Of a DNA stretch of 35,205 nucleotides, positions 12,649 through 21,460 are shown piece by piece. A program made the translations under genes and the position numbers. Source of the DNA: a virus; IMG/VR virus record IMGVR_UViG_3300035670_000744, positions 1 through 35,205 of that record. One strand, given 5' to 3'. Position 1 is the first letter of the stretch; each line of letters starts with the position of its first letter. The notes below the pieces were generated by a model. The model was not told where the DNA came from. It was given only the letters and a program-made list of their open reading frames with translations, and did not search any database.

Positions 12649-14232
12649 TCAGCCGACGATGGTTGGAAGAATGCGAACACGGTCCAGAGTAGCTTCGCCG
12701 GCACGCCAGTTGTCGATTCCACGCGTATCGTTTCCGCGTACAGTCACAGAGTCGAACCAGCACTTACCGGCCCCGGCGGTGCTGCGGTTTATCAGTCGGA
12801 TCTTCACCCAGCTTTTGCGCGTCGGTGTGAACGCTGTGAACGTCAGCGTTTCGTAGGCGTCGGAAGCGCTGGATGTCGCGGTTTCGGTCTCCGTTGATAC
12901 GCCGATGTCGCCGGCATCCAGAAGGATCGCCTGCGGGTAGTCGGTGCCGCCGTAGGTTGCCGAGTCGTATTTGACCTTCAGCGAGATCGTCGTGCTCGAC
13001 GCATCGACCGGCACGATGATGTCGTGGTCGCCCGGCCCGACCAGCTCCAGACAGGAACCGGAACCACCATCGGCGGCGGATGTGTTCTCGGTGCCGAAAT
13101 CGTGGCACTCCATGGCCCCGATGCCGGCGCTGGCGGAAGCGACAGTGCGCCCCCCTCCAGACGGACGCGGCCGGCCAAAGAGATCGGTGGTCGGTGGCGA
13201 CGATCCGCCGAAGCCGAGCGTGCGGGACTGGTGCCACGGCGACAAAAATGGGCGCGGCTGGAATCCATGGAGGAACGATTGGCCAAGCTCCAGATACGGG
13301 GCGCATTCCGTCGTCTTGGAGTTGCTACCGGCTGTCACATTTTGGCGGGCAATGCTCCCGAGCAGTAGATTGTAGTCCTCAATGATCTGCCCTGTTGTGT
13401 TCGCGGTGAGCACAGTGTCGCCCATGCCGACCGAATTGTATATCGTGCATGGATAGGTGGTTGAAATACCGGCAGAACTGCACTGCATCGCGTAGCGTCC
13501 GATGCAGGTGCAGTTCAAGACATCGACACCTCCACCGTAGAACGAAGTAGCGCTTCCTGCTACGGCCACCTCGACAGCGGCAACCACGTAGGGAGTCAGA
13601 AACAAAGAGTTCTTGAGCGTGATGTTAACATCATAATCCGCTGTGTTGGAGTAACCCAACGCGATACTGATGGGTCGACCTCGAGGAGCAAACACCACAC
13701 ACGAATCCACCAGCAGATTGTTCGCAACGTCGATCGCGGGCTGGATCTGTAATGCGTTTTGAGAACCGACAGCGAAAAAGACGCATCTCCTAAGCGTCCA
13801 GTTTTCACATGAAATGAGGCTGATAAGAATACCACGCGCGATGAAGTAGATGTTCTCGAACGTCAGGTAGTCCTTGCCGCTGGCCGAGAGCGAGTTATTC
13901 GCGGAATAGGCAGTCGTGTCATCGGTGAGATAACCACTCATGGTGACAGGAGCCGCTGGCACGAGCACGCCGCTACTATTCTTGAACCCTTGGCGATTCA
14001 GCGGGTCGCCAATGATCGAGGTCTCGGATGTCGGCGAGATTCCGACGGTGACGTTTGCCTCACGATAAACTCCGGGGGCAAGATAAGCGGTATCCCCTGA
14101 CGACATCGCTCCTGAAGCGGCAATCAGCTTGGCGATGGTCGCGAACGGCTTGTTCGTCGCGTTGGACGCATCCGGACCGAGACCGTTGTTTGAGTCGGAC
14201 CCGTTATTGTAGTCGACGTAATATGTGGCCAC
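12649..14232 (-). CDS. Right-handed beta-helix tail protein, 527 aa, tailspike candidate
   Basis: It opens MATYYVDYNNGSDSNNGLGP, then PFATIAKLIAASGAMSSGDT and AYLAPGVYRE, the typical start of a parallel beta-helix. Repeating short strand-turn segments follow through about residue 330 (for example NWTLRRCVFF, NNLLVDSCVVF). A C-terminal jelly-roll-like beta domain (about 380-527) contains DIIVPVDASSTTISLKVKYD and SWVKIRLINRSTAGAGKCWF. Such proteins bind or cleave surface polysaccharides; no catalytic residues can be assigned by eye. Base composition is lower in GC than neighbouring genes, in keeping with exchange of receptor-binding modules. Confidence 0.8.
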   Translation of the reverse strand: MATYYVDYNNGSDSNNGLGPDASNATNKPFATIAKLIAASGAMSSGDTAYLAPGVYREANVTVGISPTSETSIIGDPLNRQGFKNSSGVLVPAAPVTMSGYLTDDTTAYSANNSLSASGKDYLTFENIYFIARGILISLISCENWTLRRCVFFAVGSQNALQIQPAIDVANNLLVDSCVVFAPRGRPISIALGYSNTADYDVNITLKNSLFLTPYVVAAVEVAVAGSATSFYGGGVDVLNCTCIGRYAMQCSSAGISTTYPCTIYNSVGMGDTVLTANTTGQIIEDYNLLLGSIARQNVTAGSNSKTTECAPYLELGQSFLHGFQPRPFLSPWHQSRTLGFGGSSPPTTDLFGRPRPSGGGRTVASASAGIGAMECHDFGTENTSAADGGSGSCLELVGPGDHDIIVPVDASSTTISLKVKYDSATYGGTDYPQAILLDAGDIGVSTETETATSSASDAYETLTFTAFTPTRKSWVKIRLINRSTAGAGKCWFDSVTVRGNDTRGIDNWRAGEATLDRVRILPTIVG

Positions 14233-14235
14233 AGG

Positions 14236-14484
14236 TCAGTCTCCGATTCTGCGTTGGTAGATTCCGACGAGCGCGTCGACTATTGCCTGCATAAGCTCCT
14301 GGCGCTCGGCGACGGTGAGCTGCGCGACGATATTCGGGAACAACACCTGCTTGCCTTGCGACTCTCGCAGATCGGCCAGCGTCGTCTGCTGCGTCTGGCT
14401 GTCGACCATCCGCAGCGAGATTAGCACTTGTGGGCAGGAGACATTCTGCCCCGTCGTGCGCCATGAGAGATCGAGGATGTCCAT
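14236..14484 (-). CDS. Hypothetical tail-region protein, 82 aa
   Basis: The short protein starts MDILDLSWRTTGQNVSCPQV and ends ERQELMQAIVDALVGIYQRR. It has a beta-like first half and a helical C-terminus. It sits between tail fibre and beta-helix genes with 3-nt gaps on both sides, so it is likely a virion-associated or fibre-assembly protein, possibly a chaperone. No family recognised. Confidence 0.7.
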   Translation of the reverse strand: MDILDLSWRTTGQNVSCPQVLISLRMVDSQTQQTTLADLRESQGKQVLFPNIVAQLTVAERQELMQAIVDALVGIYQRRIGD

Positions 14485-14487
14485 GCG

Positions 14488-16326
14488 TCAGGAAATCTTG
14501 AGGGTTGCTGTCACGCGGGTGACGTTCACGACGGTGCCGGAAACGCCGAAGGAAAGAACATCCCCTGCAGCCACAGCCGTCGTCCAGTTGGTCAGTGTCG
14601 TGTCGCGGTTGTGCCGGTAGGTCGTGACCGTGACTGTCCCGAGGTTGGTTATGTTTCCGAGGTTGCCGGATGTCGGCGTGTATTTGCCAAAGTCGATCGC
14701 GACATTGCCGTTGGTGTCCGAGACAACGGCCGCCGCGGACACATTGCCGGTCGACTCGATCGGAAGCAGCTTGGTCGCGCTGTTTGAAACGACTTCGCCC
14801 TGGCCATCGAACACTGCGCTGTATTCGATCGTTCCGCTGCCGCCGGTCGTCGCCTTCCACTCGAGCCCGGTGGTGGTCGCGGTGTTCACTGTCAGCACTT
14901 GGCCGTTCGTGTTGCTCGAGGCCAGGCGCACGGCGGTGTTGGCGCCGGTGCCGATCGCGAGGTCGCCTTTGGCATCCCAGATCGCGTCGGCCGCCACGTT
15001 GCCGGATCCGCTGCCGCCAAGGGATGCGATGGCCTGGGCGACGCGCAACGGGCTCATGCTGCGCAGCCCCGCCTCGGTTCCGGCCTCCATCTCGGCCTGG
15101 TTGGCGACGGTCAGCACCGGCTCGTAAACTCCGCTGTGCGTGTGGTCTCCGGCAGCCGCTGTCCCGGCGCTCGTGCCGACGTCGAGCGTCGCGACGTTGC
15201 CGAGCTCGAGCGTCGTGCGCATGACGGCGACGTTGCCGTCGTCGATCAGCGATCGGCCGGCGGCGGTCAGGTCGGCCAGCGAGGCCGTGCCGCTTCCGGT
15301 GAAGTATGGCAGCTTGTCGGCCGCGGACGAGAGGCCGGCGATGGCGGCGAGCTCGACGTCGTAGGCCTGCACGTTGGTGCCGATGGTCAGGCCGAGCGCC
15401 GTGCGCGCGTCCGCTGCCGTGTTTGCGCCGGTGCCGCCCTGGGCGATGGCGATGATGCCGTCTTCGTCGGGGTCGTAGGCGGCCTTCGTCATGTCGCCTG
15501 TTCCTCCGGCGGAGATCGCAACGTTCGAGCCGGACGTCACCCGACCGTCGGTGCCGACGACTAGCTGCGCCACGTGCGTCGCGTTGCCGTAGGTCTGCGC
15601 GGTGACGCCGGATGCCGCGATCGTCGGATTCGGATAGGTACCGGTCAGGCTGCCGCCGGCGCTGCCGGTCGGAGCCCGGCTGTCACTCAAACGCGAGTCA
15701 TTGGCCTGCACGACGGTGTTGGCGGTCGTGCCTCCGCCCTCGGCCAGCAGCACCACTCCGACGGCTGCGGTCGTCGCGTTTGCAACAGTGAGTGTGAGAT
15801 TGCCCGACAGCGCTCCGCCGCCCGCGAGTGGTGCCGTGGTCGAGACCGTCCGAGAATCAGGGACGATGCCGCCGTGCGCGGTCGTCGTCAGGTTCGTGTG
15901 CGTCGTCAGGTCGCTCGAGCTCGCCTTCGCCGCCAGCGCAGAGACCAGGTCGGTCACCTGCGCCTGCGCGATCGTGATCGCGTCGGATCCGCCGTTGGCG
16001 TGGCTGGAGGCGTGCGCCGTGTTGGCGTAGCTGCCGGCCGCCTGGTAGACGCCGGTGTGCAGGTGATCGCCGGCCGCCACGGTGCCGGCCGCGGTGCCGA
16101 CGTCGAGCGTGGCCGAGTTGCCGAGCGAGAGGTCTGTGCGTGCGACTTCGGCGTTCGTGTAGCCGGCCGACGTCAGCCAGGAGAGCTTCGCCAGCACGTA
16201 GTTGGCGACGCCGGAGAGCAGGAAGCGCCGCTCGCCGCCAGAGGTGGCCGTGTTGTAGCCCACGACGTGCTGCGAGTCGGCCGGCGCGGTGTTCTGGGTG
16301 AAGTCGGACCAGACGGTGTTAGCCAT
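14488..16326 (-). CDS. Tail fibre / side-fibre protein, 612 aa
   Basis: Highly repetitive, Ala/Gly/Thr-rich beta fibre. Typical segments include [12 protein letters not shown]-like strands, [20 protein letters not shown] and [20 protein letters not shown]. Two longer repeats occur at residues 66-94 ([16 protein letters not shown], then GDHLHTGVY) and 373-401 ([16 protein letters not shown], then GDHTHSGVY). HxH pairs in those copies match the metal-binding HxH of phage fibres. It is probably trimeric and binds the host surface. The start [12 protein letters not shown] is immediate after the previous gap. Confidence 0.88.
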   Translation of the reverse strand: MANTVWSDFTQNTAPADSQHVVGYNTATSGGERRFLLSGVANYVLAKLSWLTSAGYTNAEVARTDLSLGNSATLDVGTAAGTVAAGDHLHTGVYQAAGSYANTAHASSHANGGSDAITIAQAQVTDLVSALAAKASSSDLTTHTNLTTTAHGGIVPDSRTVSTTAPLAGGGALSGNLTLTVANATTAAVGVVLLAEGGGTTANTVVQANDSRLSDSRAPTGSAGGSLTGTYPNPTIAASGVTAQTYGNATHVAQLVVGTDGRVTSGSNVAISAGGTGDMTKAAYDPDEDGIIAIAQGGTGANTAADARTALGLTIGTNVQAYDVELAAIAGLSSAADKLPYFTGSGTASLADLTAAGRSLIDDGNVAVMRTTLELGNVATLDVGTSAGTAAAGDHTHSGVYEPVLTVANQAEMEAGTEAGLRSMSPLRVAQAIASLGGSGSGNVAADAIWDAKGDLAIGTGANTAVRLASSNTNGQVLTVNTATTTGLEWKATTGGSGTIEYSAVFDGQGEVVSNSATKLLPIESTGNVSAAAVVSDTNGNVAIDFGKYTPTSGNLGNITNLGTVTVTTYRHNRDTTLTNWTTAVAAGDVLSFGVSGTVVNVTRVTATLKIS

Positions 16327-16353
16327 GAGTCATAGTGGTGCGGTATGACCTTG

Positions 16354-16551
16354 TTAGATCATCGTCACCATGTAGTTGCCGTCGAAGTCGACCATCGGGT
16401 CGCCGCCAAAGGTCACCATGAGGCTTTGCGTCGGCGGCGTGAAGTCGTAGGTGCGACAGAGTCCGTCGCCAATCGGTCGCGCCGACTCGGCCAGGCTGCC
16501 GGACGGTCGGCTGGCTTCGGTCAATGAGGCTGCGAGCACCTGGCATGGCAT
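16354..16551 (-). CDS. Hypothetical protein, 65 aa
   Basis: Starting MPCQVLAASLTEASRPSGSL and ending DFTPPTQSLMVTFGGDPMVD plus about 12 residues rich in M, V and T, this short protein has a C-terminal beta-like part (FGGDPMVDFDGNYMVTMI) that could be a small virion or fibre-assembly accessory. It lies 27 nt upstream of the fibre gene and 3 nt after the preceding gene. Unknown family; the frame is intact and in the right place. Confidence 0.58.
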   Translation of the reverse strand: MPCQVLAASLTEASRPSGSLAESARPIGDGLCRTYDFTPPTQSLMVTFGGDPMVDFDGNYMVTMI

Positions 16552-16554
16552 GGG

Positions 16555-16896
16555 TCACGTTTTCGCTTTGAGCAGTCCGATCAACCAGGTCGCCGCGGCC
16601 GAGACTGGCGCGGCCACCAGTGCAGAGGCGACCACGACGGATTTCCATGCGCCCTTGAGGTATTCGCGCTGCAGCTCGAGCGCCGCGACGCGGTGCACGA
16701 TTCCGGCCGGGCCCGACAGTTCGGCCGCAAGCCGAAGGCATGCGCCTGGATCCGGGCATTCCTTTTTCGCGGCCAGCAGGGCGACCTGGATGGTGAGCTT
16801 CTTTTGCTCGTCGATCAGCTGGTCGACCTTGCGATTCAGCGCTTTGAGCTGATACCCGTGGGTCGCGGCCCCGTTGGTCTCGGTGTCGTCGGTCAT
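16555..16896 (-). CDS. Membrane-anchored coiled-coil protein, 113 aa
   Basis: About residues 14-45 are a charged helical coiled coil (QLKALNRKVDQLIDEQKKLT). The C-terminal about 25 residues are hydrophobic (SVVVASALVAAPVSAAATWL, then IGLL) and probably form a transmembrane segment. A small CPDPGAC loop separates them. It could be a spanin-like or membrane-associated accessory protein, or a minor structural protein. ATG at 16896 overlaps the preceding stop (ATGA). Confidence 0.68.
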   Translation of the reverse strand: MTDDTETNGAATHGYQLKALNRKVDQLIDEQKKLTIQVALLAAKKECPDPGACLRLAAELSGPAGIVHRVAALELQREYLKGAWKSVVVASALVAAPVSAAATWLIGLLKAKT

Positions 16897-17246
16897 GAGC
16901 GCGTGCGTGTTGCCGGATGGGTGATCGTGCATCGTCCGGTGTCGAGGGTGTAGACCGAGCCGGCTGCGGTGTTGCATCGCAGGCTCCAGAAGCCGAGTGG
17001 CAGTGGCTCCAGGTTGGCGCTGGTCGCGGAGTTGATCGTGCAGGTCAACACCGAGGTGTTGATCGTGATGTCGCCGGCGTCGCTGGTCAGCTGCAGGACC
17101 GCGGCGCTGTCGGCGTCCTCGCCCGGATCCTCTTTGACTGTGAGCCAGACGTCGGAGCCGGCGAGATTTTGCGCCGAGCCGTCCACCGTGACGTTGCAGG
17201 TGTAGGTGTAGGTGTCACCGATGAGGATGCGCAGGTAGTCGCCCAT
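16893..17246 (-). CDS. Hypothetical beta-rich virion protein, 117 aa
   Basis: The product MGDYLRILIGDTYTYTCNVT continues through VDGSAQNLAGSDVWLTVKED and AVLQLTSDAGDITINTSVLT to the Gly-rich LEPLPLGFWSLRCNTAAG. This is a typical immunoglobulin-like beta protein of phage tails. A TTG at 17267 would extend it by 7 residues and has GGAG close by, so that is an alternative start. The start overlaps the end of the glycosyltransferase gene. Confidence 0.7.
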   Translation of the reverse strand: MGDYLRILIGDTYTYTCNVTVDGSAQNLAGSDVWLTVKEDPGEDADSAAVLQLTSDAGDITINTSVLTCTINSATSANLEPLPLGFWSLRCNTAAGSVYTLDTGRCTITHPATRTRS

Positions 17247-18354
17247 CGCGGACAGGCGGCGGGTCAACCTGCTCCGGTATCCACGGCATCTCCCGGTAGC
17301 GGAGGTGCCCGACGCATTCGCCCTCGGGCTCGTGGTAGGCGTCGAGGAGCACGTAGCGGCTCTCGGCCTCGCGCAGTTCGGTGGCCGTGATCTTGTCCGG
17401 CGCGACCTTCTTGCGCTGCCAGATGACGTGTGAGCATGGGCAGTGCGTGACGACCGCGATGCGCAACCCTGCCGGCGCCCACCGCCGCCAGACGACGAAG
17501 AGATCCTCGGTGCCGCCGCCGTCGTAGCCGATGAAGTCGGCCAGCTCGAGCGCCCGGCAGTTGATCAGCGTGCAGCCGAAGCCGCACCAGTCGGACGGCA
17601 GGATCGCACCGCGCCCGATGCCAGGATAGGCGAAGTCCAGCCAGCCGCGCTTGCGCCAGCCGTGCTTTGCCGTGACCTCCCAGACGTTGCCGTCGGGCGG
17701 GCAGGCTTTCAGTCGGTCGCGCAGCCGCTGCAGGCGCTTCTGCTCGCGCTCGTTTGCCGGATCGGCGGCCAGCCGCTTCTCACACGCTGCCAGCGCCCGA
17801 GTGAGCTTCCACGGCACCTTGCGCTCGTGCGGCAGGAAGTCCTCGCCGATCGGGTGGGTATAGCTGCCGCGGCCCCCGAGCCAGAGCGCGTTCGGGTATG
17901 GGCATTGCGCGATCGCATAGAACCCGTCGTCGAATCGCAGCGTGTCGAGGCTGCATCGCAGGGCGTTGGCCGGCGGCAACACGTCGGAATCGAGGCTCCA
18001 GCAGTAGTCCGCGCCGAACTTTCGTGCGGCAGTGAATGCGTCCTCGCGCATCGCCGCGATCAGCAGTTGCGCCTGCGTCTTGTAGTTCTCGCCCTGGTGC
18101 TCGCGGAAGCCGGGGTTGCAGATGAGCGTGATCTTCCAGTCCGGCGGCATGACCGACTCGTAGGCGGAGCGGATGCGCTGGAGCGCCGGGGCCGGCTCGA
18201 CCTCGCCTTTCCGGTCGACCACGCCGTCGCCCACGATGATGATATGCCCCGGCTCGATCCCGGCGAGGCGCACGTTTGCCGCCACGCGCCGGGCCTGCGC
18301 AGCCATGGCGTAGGTGTAGCTGCTCGTGGCGCAGATGGTGATGGCGAGAATCAT
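17215..18354 (-). CDS. Family 2-like glycosyltransferase, 379 aa
   Basis: It begins MILAITICATSSYTYAMAAQ, and the GT-A core contains CWSLDSDVLPPANAL with a DxD at residues 122-124, preceded by AARKFGADY. Later regions include YAIAQCPYPNALWLGG, GWLDFAYPGIGRGAILP and GGGTEDLFVVWRRWA, which matches the GxEDxxxxxR acceptor-side pattern of GT2-like enzymes. It would transfer a sugar from a nucleotide-sugar using a metal held by DSD. Its ATG shares one base with the previous stop (TAATG). It lies among tail genes, so it may decorate virions or host surface glycans. Confidence 0.82.
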   Translation of the reverse strand: MILAITICATSSYTYAMAAQARRVAANVRLAGIEPGHIIIVGDGVVDRKGEVEPAPALQRIRSAYESVMPPDWKITLICNPGFREHQGENYKTQAQLLIAAMREDAFTAARKFGADYCWSLDSDVLPPANALRCSLDTLRFDDGFYAIAQCPYPNALWLGGRGSYTHPIGEDFLPHERKVPWKLTRALAACEKRLAADPANEREQKRLQRLRDRLKACPPDGNVWEVTAKHGWRKRGWLDFAYPGIGRGAILPSDWCGFGCTLINCRALELADFIGYDGGGTEDLFVVWRRWAPAGLRIAVVTHCPCSHVIWQRKKVAPDKITATELREAESRYVLLDAYHEPEGECVGHLRYREMPWIPEQVDPPPVRDGRLPAHPHR

Positions 18355-20192
18355 TAGTCGTATGGAAACCCCTTGCCCCATTCAATAAAATTTCTGGTCA
18401 AAACCATAACCGGAAGCGTCGGTCGTCGCGAGTACCCAAGAAGCGTGGCCCCGGAAATGTCGTGAACAATTTCGTTTTCAGAGCTTGACACAAAAACAAA
18501 CGGAGCGGCGCCGAATGTATGCCGCGCATTCTGAACGACAGTGGCAGACGATGGAAAGGTTGTTGAAACCCCAGAATGCAGGAAAGTTGTCGTTGCAGTC
18601 GAATTGGAAACACTGAAGACATCAAGGACGCGCGGATTGGCAGATGCGAACAGGGCGCTATGAATGAACCCGTCGCTGTTGAGCTTGGCGTTAGTGTTTA
18701 TGTAATGTTCATAACCAAAAACGTCATCAGACGACACAGAGAGCGTTTCATGTGCAAGCGTGTCATATCCGTCAGGACCAGCAAATCTCATGGCGGCGCA
18801 GTCGCACGTTCCTGCCGCCTGATACACCTTGACGTCGCCAGACGACAGCGAAACTGCCGATGTGTCGGTGATTGCCAGAAGGTGCGGTGGGCGTGGAGCC
18901 GAGTATTCGACAATCTCCCAATACTTCATATCTCCTTCGGCCAGGGATAATTTTGACTCAACTGTCGATTTGGTTGTTGCAGCCACCGAGGTCGCGTAGG
19001 TTCCGAAAGTGTCGCCTATTACCGACACTCCGACATTTGCCGCAAACAGCAACGGTGCAAAGTTTCTGAGCACAGTGCTCATTGTGTAGAGTGAAGCAAA
19101 AACGACCGCATGGTTTGTCCCATCTGACGAAAACCAGTCGCGCGCCACAAACACGCCCGTTGCCGATGTGTGTGCACTGTTGATAGCTGCAAGCGTAATT
19201 GTAGAAACCGCATCTGTTCCGGTCTTTGCCGTAGTGGTCAAAGTTTCGACAACCGTTGTCCATAATGTCGTTCTGGAGGTCGAAGAAAAACTCCTGAATC
19301 CTCCTGCGGTTGTCTGTGGCGTTACCCCACCACACGTCCTAGCCTGGGTAGTTGTCGACAGCACTCCAAACCTTGACGTTGTGCTTTCGGTCGGCGGCAC
19401 AAACGAAGTCGTTTGCATGTTTGTGAACGTCACAAACACGACCGTCGGCAGCGAGGATACAGTCGATGTTACAATGGTTGTATGGCTTCTGGTGATTACT
19501 GACGACAGGATGCCGCTAAACCCTGCCGTAAACGTGCCGCACATTGCACTTGCCTCCGACGTTGTGGCAAATACGTCAGAAACGGCCTGCCAACCTGTAG
19601 CCGTGCTGTTCGTCAGCAAAAGGAGCACCTCGCTGCCATGCGGTATGCTGACACCTACAACGGCATGCCCATTGGACAAAGATATGTTTCCGGTTACGCC
19701 AGTAATGGTTGATCGCGTATGCGTCACCCCTGCGTAAAGGTTGGTTTTTCTCGTAACGGTTTCTGTCAAAGTAGCCAGGGATGTTAATGCCCCGGCAGAT
19801 GATACTGGCATTCCTCTTGTAGCAGTCGCGGTCGTTGTCGTGGCCAGGGTTGAGCTTGTCGTAACGGTGGTGACCGTCGTCGTGTTTTGCGCTGACAAAC
19901 CGAAGGAAAATGTTGCCGATGATGAACTTGAGCCCGTGACAGTTCCGGTTGTCCCGCGATGTTCAACTGTCGATCCCGATGACACGACGCTGGTAATTCT
20001 TTCAATAAGCGTCGATTCCGTTCCAGTGCTATTAGCCGACGTTTGCCATTCCGTAGCTGTCGTAAATGCGCCGACGACTGTCCCAGAGACGGATGTTGTC
20101 CAAAGCGAACCGAGGATGGAGCTTGTCTGGCTGTAGGCAACCGTCGCCGTGGGCCACGGTGACGCCACTGTCTTAAAGTAAACAAGTGGCAT
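18354..20192 (-). CDS. Ser/Thr-rich tail protein, 612 aa, receptor-binding candidate
   Basis: An intact protein with extreme Thr/Ser content (for example GSTVEHRGTTGTVTGSSSSS and VTTVTTSSTLATTTTATATR). Later parts include SISLSNGHAVV-like strands, TSFVPPTESTTSRFGVLSTT and SVIGDTFGTYATSV, ending NFIEWGKGFPYD. It looks like a long beta-structured adhesin or tail fibre. Base composition is distinctly lower in GC than most of the genome. The start at 20192 (MPLVYFKTV) is chosen because longer readings are Arg-rich artefacts. The function is inferred from composition and location between tail and glycosyltransferase genes. Confidence 0.75.
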   Translation of the reverse strand: MPLVYFKTVASPWPTATVAYSQTSSILGSLWTTSVSGTVVGAFTTATEWQTSANSTGTESTLIERITSVVSSGSTVEHRGTTGTVTGSSSSSATFSFGLSAQNTTTVTTVTTSSTLATTTTATATRGMPVSSAGALTSLATLTETVTRKTNLYAGVTHTRSTITGVTGNISLSNGHAVVGVSIPHGSEVLLLLTNSTATGWQAVSDVFATTSEASAMCGTFTAGFSGILSSVITRSHTTIVTSTVSSLPTVVFVTFTNMQTTSFVPPTESTTSRFGVLSTTTQARTCGGVTPQTTAGGFRSFSSTSRTTLWTTVVETLTTTAKTGTDAVSTITLAAINSAHTSATGVFVARDWFSSDGTNHAVVFASLYTMSTVLRNFAPLLFAANVGVSVIGDTFGTYATSVAATTKSTVESKLSLAEGDMKYWEIVEYSAPRPPHLLAITDTSAVSLSSGDVKVYQAAGTCDCAAMRFAGPDGYDTLAHETLSVSSDDVFGYEHYINTNAKLNSDGFIHSALFASANPRVLDVFSVSNSTATTTFLHSGVSTTFPSSATVVQNARHTFGAAPFVFVSSSENEIVHDISGATLLGYSRRPTLPVMVLTRNFIEWGKGFPYD

Positions 20193-20196
20193 GACG

Positions 20197-20853
20197 TTAA
20201 GAGGCAATAGCCTGCCAACTGAACCAGAAGTCGTATGGGCTTTCGCCTGGGTTGATCGTGCCCGTCTTGTCGGTCCTAAAACACTCGATCGGCCTGACCC
20301 ACATGTTCGACTGGTTTGCCCAGATGCGGTAGACCGTCGCATCCACGATGATTGCAACTGCGATCGAAAACGAGGTCGGTGGCGTCGACTGGTCCACGGG
20401 CGCGACGGCGGGCGCGCTGGTCTCCAGGCTCCATGTCACGGCGGAAACCTGACCGCTGGATGTTGTCACATTGATGCACACGTAGCGGGTGGCGTCGTTT
20501 GCGACGTTGATCGCAGAGCTGATGTTTGACGGCAGAAGCCCGTTCACCGTGCCATAATACATTGTCGCGTCGCTAGTACCGTCGCCCTGGTCTTCAAGCG
20601 TAACCTCGAACGGTTCTGGATCCGCCTCGACGGTGCCTCCGCTGGTCCCTGTCTTGTTCGTGTCGTGCCCGACCTCGAGGATGCTCTTGCGCTCGGACCG
20701 TGTGAGCGTGGACGCCTTGCCTTGCCCGTAGCTGTCGCGCAGCTCGAGCGACTCCCACTCGCGCACCGCGCGCAGGATTCGGCAGAGCAGTTTCGGCGAG
20801 AGCAGATGAACCTCGCCGCTCGACGGCTTTGGCGTTTCCCCTTTTTCGCTCAT
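20197..20853 (-). CDS. Hypothetical tail/virion protein, 218 aa
   Basis: Residues 1-65 are helical and charged (SPKLLCRILRAVREWESLEL, RSERKSILEVGHD). The rest is beta-rich with SDATMYYGTVNGLLPSNISS, RYVCINVTTSSGQVSAVTWS and DFWFSWQAIAS at the end. This two-part layout suits a minor tail or adaptor protein that carries a beta domain. ATG at 20853 overlaps the preceding stop (ATGA). No family is recognised. Confidence 0.72.
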   Translation of the reverse strand: MSEKGETPKPSSGEVHLLSPKLLCRILRAVREWESLELRDSYGQGKASTLTRSERKSILEVGHDTNKTGTSGGTVEADPEPFEVTLEDQGDGTSDATMYYGTVNGLLPSNISSAINVANDATRYVCINVTTSSGQVSAVTWSLETSAPAVAPVDQSTPPTSFSIAVAIIVDATVYRIWANQSNMWVRPIECFRTDKTGTINPGESPYDFWFSWQAIAS

Positions 20854-21458
20854 TTTGCCGGGATGTAGACCGTCTCGCGCCGCCAGATGTTGCCGCGATA
20901 GCGCGTGATCGTGGAGTCGGCGGCCACCAGTTCGACGTTGGCGTTGTCGATGTAGTTTGCCGTGTAATCGGTCGCGCTCGGCGTCGTGGCCTCCACGCCT
21001 GCGCCGCCGTCGTTGAGGTAGAGGACGTCGGCGTAGTCGTAGCTTGTCAGGTAAAACCTGGTCTTCGACACGACGTCTGGCACCGCGTTGAAGAAGTAGT
21101 CGATCTGGATGCGCGCGCGCACGGTCCGCGTGAATGGGTCGCGGTAGTTGAGCACGCCGGGGAACTGGTAGGCGTAGTCGGCGTACGTGTTCGTGTTGGC
21201 GACGTTCACGAAGGAGCGCGTCACCTCGGCCACACCTGCGCCCAGGATGCTGAAGCCAGAGTCGCCGACGCAGTAGGCGGTGTTGTAGGTCGAGTGCACC
21301 TCGCCGGTGATGTTCGGCGCGGTGTAGTTGGCCACCAGGCCGACATACTTTTGACTGACGATGAACGTGCCGGTCTCGCCCTGCTCTGAATACTCGATCG
21401 AGAGCGGGCCGCTGGCCTGCCAGGTCGTGAAGTTGCCGTCTGCGTAGGGTAGCGCCAT
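20850..21458 (-). CDS. Tail protein, 202 aa, N-terminus similar to tail-tube candidate
   Basis: The sequence begins MALPYADGNFTTWQASGPLS, with the same MALPYxDGN start as the 118-aa tail-tube candidate at 23090-23446. Beta-rich segments follow (GTFIVSQKYVGLVANYTAPN, YQFPGVLNYRDPFTRTVRAR, IQIDYFFNAVP). It is probably a distal tail or tail-tip component encoded after the tape measure; the shared N-terminus may bind the same partner. The function is inferred from gene order. Confidence 0.72.
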   Translation of the reverse strand: MALPYADGNFTTWQASGPLSIEYSEQGETGTFIVSQKYVGLVANYTAPNITGEVHSTYNTAYCVGDSGFSILGAGVAEVTRSFVNVANTNTYADYAYQFPGVLNYRDPFTRTVRARIQIDYFFNAVPDVVSKTRFYLTSYDYADVLYLNDGGAGVEATTPSATDYTANYIDNANVELVAADSTITRYRGNIWRRETVYIPAK

Positions 21459-21460
21459 GG

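Noticed and set aside
19168-20136. Val-rich plus-strand frames opposite the Ser/Thr-rich tail gene
   Set aside because: Thr codons read on the opposite strand give Val and Gly; the pattern follows from the minus-strand gene and has no signals of its own.
14488-20192. Equal length (1839 bp) of the tail fibre and the Ser/Thr-rich gene taken as paralogy
   Set aside because: Start, repeat type and composition differ throughout; equal length appears to be coincidence.
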